Shown: positions 57,709 to 64,000 of the stretch, in pieces
Position numbering within the stretch: position 1 is the stretch's first letter
Layout: each line of letters opens with the position of its first letter
Assembly: GCA_027405735.1 (NCBI GenBank)
Contig: JAPEHQ010000014.1
Coordinates: forward strand, 310,001 to 374,000
From: Mucor racemosus
Lineage: Eukaryota; Mucoromycota; Mucoromycetes; Mucorales; Mucoraceae
Direction: 5' to 3'
DNA length: 64,000 nucleotides
The notes under the pieces: generated by a model
Told to the model about the DNA's origin: nothing
Database searches by the model: none
Seen by the model: only the letters and a program-made list of their open reading frames with translations
Translations under genes and position numbers: made by a program

Positions 57709-60700
57709 ATGTCGGCCCATCCGACATCGTACCGTCCTGCGGTACCCCATTATGCCCCCCCTATGAATATGCCTCAATATAATACTATCAATAATAAACT
57801 AACCAATATAAATATATGTAGTCTCAATTGCCGAAGTTTGTCTAAACCCACCAACGCAACCGCGTCTCAAGACCTCAGTCGCTTTTTATGCTCCCAACAT
57901 TTCGACATCCTATGCCTTCAAGAAACTCATGCCACTGACATCAATACTCAGGAACGACTCGACATACAACTCCAGGCCCAACAATCAATCTGGACCCCAC
58001 ACTGTGGGATAGTATCAAGGAACCATAACATCCACCTCGAATCTCTTTACATATCCACGGATCAACGTGTCATTCTTGGACGAGTATCTCATGTCAACAA
58101 GTTATTCCCCTCATTCACAATTATGAACATCTATGCCCCAGCCAAATATCGGGAACGGTATAATTTTTATGCTAACCTTTTATCTTCTGAATATTTTTCT
58201 GCACTCATTTCTGACATTTACTCTACTGAATTACTAAACTCCAACTTTCCTTCCATGATAGTAGGTGATTTCAACTACCACTTCCGCCACTTCCCCTACA
58301 ACAGCATCGATCAGTACCTGTCCAACCACGCCCAATCACTCTCCTTTCCACAACAACCCACTCAACCAACCCCCGCCACCACACCTGATACTGAACAATT
58401 CACCATGCCTCAACTCGACTCTAATGACCCAACACTACTACCTCCGTCTAGCATCGCTCAATGGGTGTGGCACTGGATCATGACTCAACATTTTGTAGAA
58501 TCATCGCATAAATTACAATCCGACCCTTATATCCCCACGTTTCGTCGTGCTGGAACCCTCACTACCATCGACTACATGTTCTTACATCCAGTCCTTGCAG
58601 CTACCACCAATGCCTCCAGGGTACAATATCTTCACAACGAATGGACTGACCATGCCCTATTATCAGTGCAACTCCGATTCGACAATATGGAACATGGTCA
58701 AGGCATTTGGAGAGCCAATCCCTCCTTAGCAACATATACTTATTTTGTGGAACAACTGAACATAGCCTTGGACGACTATCACTGTCATCTTGCCACATTA
58801 CCGGAACCACAACCCGCCCAAATATCATGGGACCAGATAAAAGCACTCACAAAATCACTCGTCAGGAGAATTGGTCGGAACAGAGGAGCCTGGCGCCAAC
58901 GACAATTGAAACGATTACAGAGAAAACGGAACAAATTTTTGAGAATATACAAGGAGACCAGAGTCCTTAACGAGCGACTACCAATAATCGAACACCAGAT
59001 TGGCATATTACAGCAGGAAATTGTAGACAACTTAGCCTTGAGATCAGGATTAAGATGGCGCGAGAATGGTGATACGTCAGCAGGAGTTCTCAAGAGGATA
59101 GTACAACAGACAACACGACAACGAACTCTTCCAGATATCATCCACCCGGTGACAGGAGATGCATGCGAGACCCCACAACATAAACAAGAGGGTGTGAAAC
59201 AGTACTATCAACACTTATATGCCCCGTCTCCTATCTCCAGTACCGATACGCAATTCTTCACCTCCCAAATACCGCCTTCTGACAAACTGCCAGACGATAA
59301 ACATGACACCATTTGCGCCGCATTCAACCTCACCGACATCCAGGAGGGTTCACTAAGATCGCCACATAAAAGCAGCCCAGGACCCGATGGTCTACCATAT
59401 GAAATTTTGACAATCCTTTTTCAACACCCGGCTACTGGTAAGTTAGCCTTACAAGTTTACAATGAAGCTCTGGCTCTTGGTATATTCCCAACATCGTGGC
59501 TAGAAACCTGCATGATCCTACTACCCAAGAAGGGTGATCTATCCCGACTGTCCAACTGGCGTCCAATTTCTCTGATCAACGCGGATGCTAAGATCTTTAC
59601 TCGGTTAATTAATACTCGTTTAATGATTCATATGAACAAATATCTTAGTACTAACCAAATGGGTTTTATGCCAAATAGATTCATAGGAGAACAAGGCTTG
59701 ATCCTACAATGCCTTCAGGAAATATCACACCAAGCTCAATCCGACACAATCGCCCTCCTTCTAGACCAACAAAAGGCTTATGACAGAATCCATTTTGACT
59801 ACCTTCAAGAATGTATGCAAGCCTTCAACATCCCATCGAAAATTACTCAATCCATCGTTTCCCTTTTCTCCAGCACTATGATTCAAGTCAATGTCAACGG
59901 CTTCCTCACCTCTCATTTCCAACAACGACGAGGTCTCCGTCAAGGAGACCCAATCAGTCCACTCCTTTTCAATATCGCTTTCGACCCACTCCTTAGATCC
60001 ATACACAACTCATCCAAAATTCAAGGTTTCAACTTGCAAAAGGAAGCCACTCCACGATTTGACAATCATGCCCACCAAATTACAACGTCCCTTGAAAAAT
60101 TAACAATTCAATCTAACCACCCTACTAACTACTATTCTGCTCCTCTCCCTCCTGACACAACAGTCAAAATAATAGCCTATGCCGATGACACTTTGGTCAC
60201 CCTCAAAAACCAAGACGATTTTATGCACCTCCAGACCATCCTTACAAAATATATGAATGCTTCTAATGCCCTTTTAAACTATGGTAAGACTCAGGCTTTG
60301 TCCTTATCAGGTTCTCCACATCCAGAATGGCAAGCTTTCCTACAACAACAAGGCATTCACCATTGGCACGACAAGAACTCCCCTGAACCACTTATCTACC
60401 TAGGTTACGCCATCTGCTCCAGTCCAAACCAGCGCGCTGCTCACGCACAGAAAACCATTGCCAATATGAAACTACAATGCCGCCTTTTTACCGGTCGCTC
60501 TGTAACCTACCGCGGTAAAGTAACTATCATGAATTCACTCATATATTCCAAAATATGGCATATGATCCGTTTATTTAGCTTCTCAAAATCCGAAATGAAT
60601 CAACTTCAACAAATAGCAGCCTCTTTTATCAACAATAATGCCAAGGTCAGCCGATTTTCATTTGATACCCTCACTTTACCTAGACAACAGGGTGGCCTAC

Positions 60701-61980
60701 AACTAATTGACCCACAACAACAATCATTAGCACTGCAATGGCGCTGGCTACAATACTTACTACACCCAACTCAACCATCACCAACCCATATGCCTTCAAT
60801 TCCAATCATTCGTTTTACATTACATTACATCCTCAGTACTTCCGAATTCCCAACATATCACTGGTCTCTACTATTCCCTCACTGCCGCCCCATCATTCCA
60901 AGAACTCATGGGCCTATTGTCAACCTTCTCCGCGCTGCGGACCATATCACCAATCCTATGCAATACTGTTCTACAGACATCACAACTTGTCTTCAGCTTC
61001 CTCTAATACACCTCTTTCTTCCTCAAGTTCTCCCTCATCATCCTAACTATGAACATTATATCACTTCCTCGACTATTCAGCAACATATTCCCAACATCCG
61101 CCAGCTTCGCGGATCAGACATTTTTTTCTTCAACAACGACACACTATCCATTGAATATCACCAAGACTTAACACAGCTCCCTCAACGCCACACCAGTAAA
61201 AAAGTCTTGCTACTAATACAAAATAACCAACTCACTCTACACAAGTTTGTCCTCCACCACTTTGTTACTCAAATCCCCAGAACAATTCCAACTCTCAACA
61301 GCTACAATAATAACATCAACGCACTATCTTCCTTTTTATTATCTAAAATCTCTAACCAATTCAATACAGAAAATTTCTCTTTCATAGTCTCTCCTCCCAC
61401 CACCTCAGGGTTCAAATCACTCCCTTCCCCCGCTAAACCACCTCCCTCAACAGTCTTATCCCCAGCAAAATGGCAACAGTTTTGGCGTATCCGAATCCCG
61501 TTGAATGCACGCAATACTTGGTATAGATTCCTCCACCGTAAAATTACAACACGCGAACGATTACATGAACTCATGCCGGACACTTTCGATCCTTATTGTC
61601 CCCTCTGTCCTCGTCGACGTAATCGCAGAACTGCAACACATAAAGAAACCAACCAACATTTCATGTTTGCTTGTCCAAAGAAACTCCCAATATGGACAAC
61701 TGCTATTTGCACATATGTCGATCCCAATTACGCTCACTTCAACTTTCTCCACCTCTCTGCTATCCTTAAACTTGATTCCACCATCCAACGTACCACCACA
61801 GTTCCTTTCCAATCTTTATCAATATACCAAGTATTTGCATGTATTATACAGGCCATTTGGATTGCCCACTACCGTTTCATATTTGCTGATATCCCTTTTG
61901 TTCCCCTTGCTGTCCTCTCCACCATTCACAAGAACCTCACTAAACTCAACAATGAAGAGAATTTACATTTAGAATCTTAG
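57709..61980 (+). CDS. LINE ORF2 (AP endonuclease, reverse transcriptase, C-terminal zinc motif)
   Basis: 1,423 residues, no stop or frameshift. APE-type endonuclease: LNCRSL (Asn40), CLQETHA (Glu72), VGDFNYH (Asp187, Asn189), TIDYMFL (Asp289), TDHALL (Asp314, His315). RT: LPKKGDLSRLSNWRPISLIN, LLLDQQKAYDR (Asp686), RRGLRQGDPISPLLFNIAFD and YADD (824-827), so all three catalytic Asp are present. The C-terminal zinc motif C-x2-C-x16-H-x4-C lies at about 1297-1322 (CPLCP ... HFMFAC). There is no RNase H domain. The ATG is at 57,709, one base after the ORF1 stop; a longer reading from 57,673 would need a TTG start. All catalytic residues being intact suggests competence for target-primed reverse transcription. 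Confidence 0.93.
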   Translation: MSAHPTSYRPAVPHYAPPMNMPQYNTINNKLTNINICSLNCRSLSKPTNATASQDLSRFLCSQHFDILCLQETHATDINTQERLDIQLQAQQSIWTPHCGIVSRNHNIHLESLYISTDQRVILGRVSHVNKLFPSFTIMNIYAPAKYRERYNFYANLLSSEYFSALISDIYSTELLNSNFPSMIVGDFNYHFRHFPYNSIDQYLSNHAQSLSFPQQPTQPTPATTPDTEQFTMPQLDSNDPTLLPPSSIAQWVWHWIMTQHFVESSHKLQSDPYIPTFRRAGTLTTIDYMFLHPVLAATTNASRVQYLHNEWTDHALLSVQLRFDNMEHGQGIWRANPSLATYTYFVEQLNIALDDYHCHLATLPEPQPAQISWDQIKALTKSLVRRIGRNRGAWRQRQLKRLQRKRNKFLRIYKETRVLNERLPIIEHQIGILQQEIVDNLALRSGLRWRENGDTSAGVLKRIVQQTTRQRTLPDIIHPVTGDACETPQHKQEGVKQYYQHLYAPSPISSTDTQFFTSQIPPSDKLPDDKHDTICAAFNLTDIQEGSLRSPHKSSPGPDGLPYEILTILFQHPATGKLALQVYNEALALGIFPTSWLETCMILLPKKGDLSRLSNWRPISLINADAKIFTRLINTRLMIHMNKYLSTNQMGFMPNRFIGEQGLILQCLQEISHQAQSDTIALLLDQQKAYDRIHFDYLQECMQAFNIPSKITQSIVSLFSSTMIQVNVNGFLTSHFQQRRGLRQGDPISPLLFNIAFDPLLRSIHNSSKIQGFNLQKEATPRFDNHAHQITTSLEKLTIQSNHPTNYYSAPLPPDTTVKIIAYADDTLVTLKNQDDFMHLQTILTKYMNASNALLNYGKTQALSLSGSPHPEWQAFLQQQGIHHWHDKNSPEPLIYLGYAICSSPNQRAAHAQKTIANMKLQCRLFTGRSVTYRGKVTIMNSLIYSKIWHMIRLFSFSKSEMNQLQQIAASFINNNAKVSRFSFDTLTLPRQQGGLQLIDPQQQSLALQWRWLQYLLHPTQPSPTHMPSIPIIRFTLHYILSTSEFPTYHWSLLFPHCRPIIPRTHGPIVNLLRAADHITNPMQYCSTDITTCLQLPLIHLFLPQVLPHHPNYEHYITSSTIQQHIPNIRQLRGSDIFFFNNDTLSIEYHQDLTQLPQRHTSKKVLLLIQNNQLTLHKFVLHHFVTQIPRTIPTLNSYNNNINALSSFLLSKISNQFNTENFSFIVSPPTTSGFKSLPSPAKPPPSTVLSPAKWQQFWRIRIPLNARNTWYRFLHRKITTRERLHELMPDTFDPYCPLCPRRRNRRTATHKETNQHFMFACPKKLPIWTTAICTYVDPNYAHFNFLHLSAILKLDSTIQRTTTVPFQSLSIYQVFACIIQAIWIAHYRFIFADIPFVPLAVLSTIHKNLTKLNNEENLHLES

Positions 61981-62100
61981 AACATGCACTATTTACCCAG
62001 TCTTACCACTCCCTCCCCATCGGTTTACAGTAGTAGGACTTTAAATAATGATTTAATTATTTCAATAAAATAGTTTTATCCCTAAAAAAAAAAAAAAAAA

Positions 62101-63150
62101 CAAAATCGTTTAATGGCTCATGAATTGCGAAGTAAATAGACCTAGTATATTAAATGGTTTTTATACAGTTTTAAATTCTGCATTCATCTAAACAAAACTC
62201 AAAAAAAAGTTCTGCATTAAATTTTACGTAAAATGCGATTGAAATTTTGGAGGTTTTTTCAAGGTACACATCACTTTTTATAAGCATATTTAAAATATAA
62301 TAAACTGAAATGATGCGCAAATACATTATCTATTGATCGAGCTATTGCAAAATTTTCTAGCTGCATTATTCGTAGAGAAAACGAGATGTTTGTCTATTTT
62401 TTTTCAAATTCAGAATTTGGGATGAGGGTATATAAGGGAAAAATTGAAGCTAGAAGCGAAGGTATCTCTTTGGGCACATTTTTGAGGATATCTCCATGAA
62501 AAATTAATATTTTAGAAAAAACTAAATTGGGTCCGAGAGGTATTAATGGTCTTGATGATATGAATGTGAAAAAAATGCTGCTCAGTTTAGCCAATATTTC
62601 AAAATCCACTATAGAAATGTCAAAAAAATAGAAAAAAATAAAAGTGCTCAGAATCTTTTTATACTAAAATATGTTATAGAGCGCTTCAAAACAAGTAAGT
62701 TTGATTATCAAAAAGTGCTAGTATAACTTAATTTTTTGTAGAGATATGAAGCCTCAAAATTTTACTTTTTAGCAGTGAAATACCTTTAAAAATTCGAAAC
62801 ATTAGCGCTAAAAATATTATATCAACTGCAAAAAATAGAATATTTACGGATGCGCGTTTTTGAATTAGATATGACTATCTCAGGTACATTGGCATATATT
62901 TGTTTCTCGATGCTATTTAGTGGAAAAATTGTTGAGCAGGGATCAAAAGTGAGGCCCAGTTTTTTTTTAAAAAAAAGCAACGGATTTTACCTGTTTTTGA
63001 TTCTTTTATGAGATATAAAATAAATTTAGGAACAGGTAGCATAATGCGACCAATTCATATCTATTTAATAGTGCCGAAGATATGTCTTAAAAAGTGTTTA
63101 GTATGGAGTTAGTTATAGAAAAGGTTGCTCGTCCCGATTTTGAAGATTCA
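62101..63150 (+). repeat. Repeat A, copy 4, right part
   Basis: Starts at the second copy of the LINE target duplication and runs to GTTAGTTATAGAAAAGG / GATTTTGAAGATTC, matching the 3' end of copy 1. Moderately diverged. Confidence 0.85.
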
Positions 63151-63415
63151 TTGTTGTAACCGTATAATCTAGCCTACAACGGATATTGGATAAGGATAAT
63201 TATTACCAAACCCTTAATTTAAAATATGCCATAACTGGTATACATGATCGCATGGTATTTAAATATATTTAACTTTTCATATTAAATTTCAATTTAATTG
63301 TATATCTTGTAGAATGCTCATAATAGTTTATTAATTAATCAATAATTTCGTATATAATGTATATAAAGATTTAACCTTAATTATATAATCAGTGATACAA
63401 AATGGGCTTGTCATC

Positions 63416-63616
63416 CTAAGTTTGAATAGGGTCTCTGGGAGTATAGGGTTCTTCAAAGTATTCGACCTTCTCTTTAGCCAACTTGATTCTTAAACTGACA
63501 GCCAAATCGTAAAATTGTTCTATTTTTGAAACACTAATAAGTGGAGGTATATCCAAGACATCGATAATTGAATACATTACCCTCTTAAATCTGAAGGCGG
63601 AAGTTATCCACCATCA
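63416..63616 (-). pseudogene. Unidentified coding remnant or terminal exon
   Basis: On the minus strand FKRVMYSIIDVLDIPPLIS, then VSKIEQFYDLAVSLRIKL, then AKEKVEYFEEPYTPRDPIQT and a TAG at 63,418-63,416 read as convincing protein. Just upstream a second frame reads EIVRTVVKVMVDNFRLQI before a stop at the junction, so the two halves are offset by one frame. Either an intron boundary was missed or this is a frameshifted relic. No family is recognised. It lies immediately beyond repeat A copy 4. Confidence 0.4.
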
Positions 63617-64000
63617 CTTTTACTACTGTCCGTACTATTTCTTGGTCGCCATTGATAATATCTCATAAACATTTAGCTAAATGAATACAATGTGTAATAA
63701 TATATTTTTATGACCTGAGCTCAGTAATCGTACCTCTTTACAAGGTTATAATATACTCCTAATACCTATCTTTGAGTAAACAAAGAGCTGCTTGAATGCT
63801 ATAGAAATAGGTAACCAAATTAAAGCAAATCATGATTTATGAACATTAAATTAACAGCGGTAGTAGTAGAAATATTAGGAATTATTTCCAGCTCTTAGTG
63901 GACTACACTGTAACTTGATTTCAAGTCAATGGTTTCTATTACTTTTATGAAACAAAAGCAAGTAATAAACTAGACATATCAACGTACAAGTAAATGTATT
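63617..64000. other. Window end, no supported gene
   Basis: AT-rich; possible upstream exons of the minus-strand remnant could not be joined in frame. Confidence 0.4.

Larger units (their letters stand above)
56273..62100 (+). mobile_element. Full-length LINE (non-LTR retrotransposon), L1-like / Mucorales Grem-LINE1-like
   Basis: A 5.83 kb insertion with a 5' leader, two open ORFs, a 120-nt 3' UTR and a 17-nt A tail. AAAAAAAAACAAAATC at 56,257-56,272 is repeated at 62,092-62,107, a target-site duplication of up to 16 bp (part of the A run may belong to the tail). Removing the element rejoins repeat A exactly (AAAAAACAAAATCGTTTAA as in copy 1). The intact ORFs, clear duplication and tail imply a recent insertion. 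The insertion target is A-rich, as expected for an L1-type endonuclease. Confidence 0.95.

Overview
This is nuclear DNA from a filamentous fungus, most likely an early-diverging one of the Mucorales type (Mucor/Rhizopus/Phycomyces relatives). The reasons are eukaryotic housekeeping genes split by many 50-80 nt introns, strongly AT-rich spacers, fungal-type regulators (Zn2Cys6 clusters joined to a PAS fold, a YHR131C-type PH protein), a minor-spliceosome AT-AC intron, and a LINE whose ORF1 and ORF2 resemble Mucorales L1-like elements. The species cannot be named from the sequence alone.

Layout. 1-3.8 kb: 3' part of an ER glycerol-3-phosphate acyltransferase gene, then FCP1 (RNA polymerase II CTD phosphatase). 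3.8-15.8 kb: a gene-poor tract of repeats (family A, a small TIR element H, elements K and M, a Ty3/gypsy relic) with one tRNA-Arg(ACG). 15.8-20.1 kb: a compact block of four co-oriented genes: RPL21, a RIM2-like pyrimidine nucleotide carrier, a small bublin-like coiled-coil protein, and PPE1 (PP2A methylesterase), which carries a textbook U12-type AT-AC intron. 20.1-26.4 kb: an inverted copy of repeat A and one unknown gene. 26.4-30.4 kb: a transcription factor with two tandem Zn2Cys6 clusters plus a PAS fold, then GMD (GDP-mannose 4,6-dehydratase). 30.4-35.5 kb: two direct copies of repeat B. 35.5-45.3 kb: an AMPK-related kinase, a PH-domain protein and BYE1 (PHD-TFIIS-SPOC) on the minus strand, and MRI1 head-to-head with BYE1.

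46.1-55.7 kb is a composite of CACTA-like ends (CACTACGGCC...). It holds a 2.26 kb inverted repeat with nearly identical arms centred near 50,240, a captured two-exon fragment of a dynein intermediate-chain-like gene, nested copies of H, and a 1.7 kb insertion. 56.3-62.1 kb is a full-length LINE with both ORFs open, inserted into a copy of repeat A and flanked by a target-site duplication of up to 16 bp. An unidentified coding remnant lies on the minus strand near 63.5 kb.

The genes are dispersed housekeeping functions and not a pathway cluster. The common threads are transcription by Pol II (FCP1, BYE1), phosphatase and kinase signalling (PPE1, the kinase) and nucleotide-sugar or methionine salvage metabolism (GMD, MRI1). 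The most unusual items are the U12 intron, the duplicated zinc cluster with matching 36-nt exons, the fold-back transposon with its captured host exon, and the intact LINE nested in a recurrent non-coding repeat. All coordinates and splice models were derived by eye; no alignment or database search was run.
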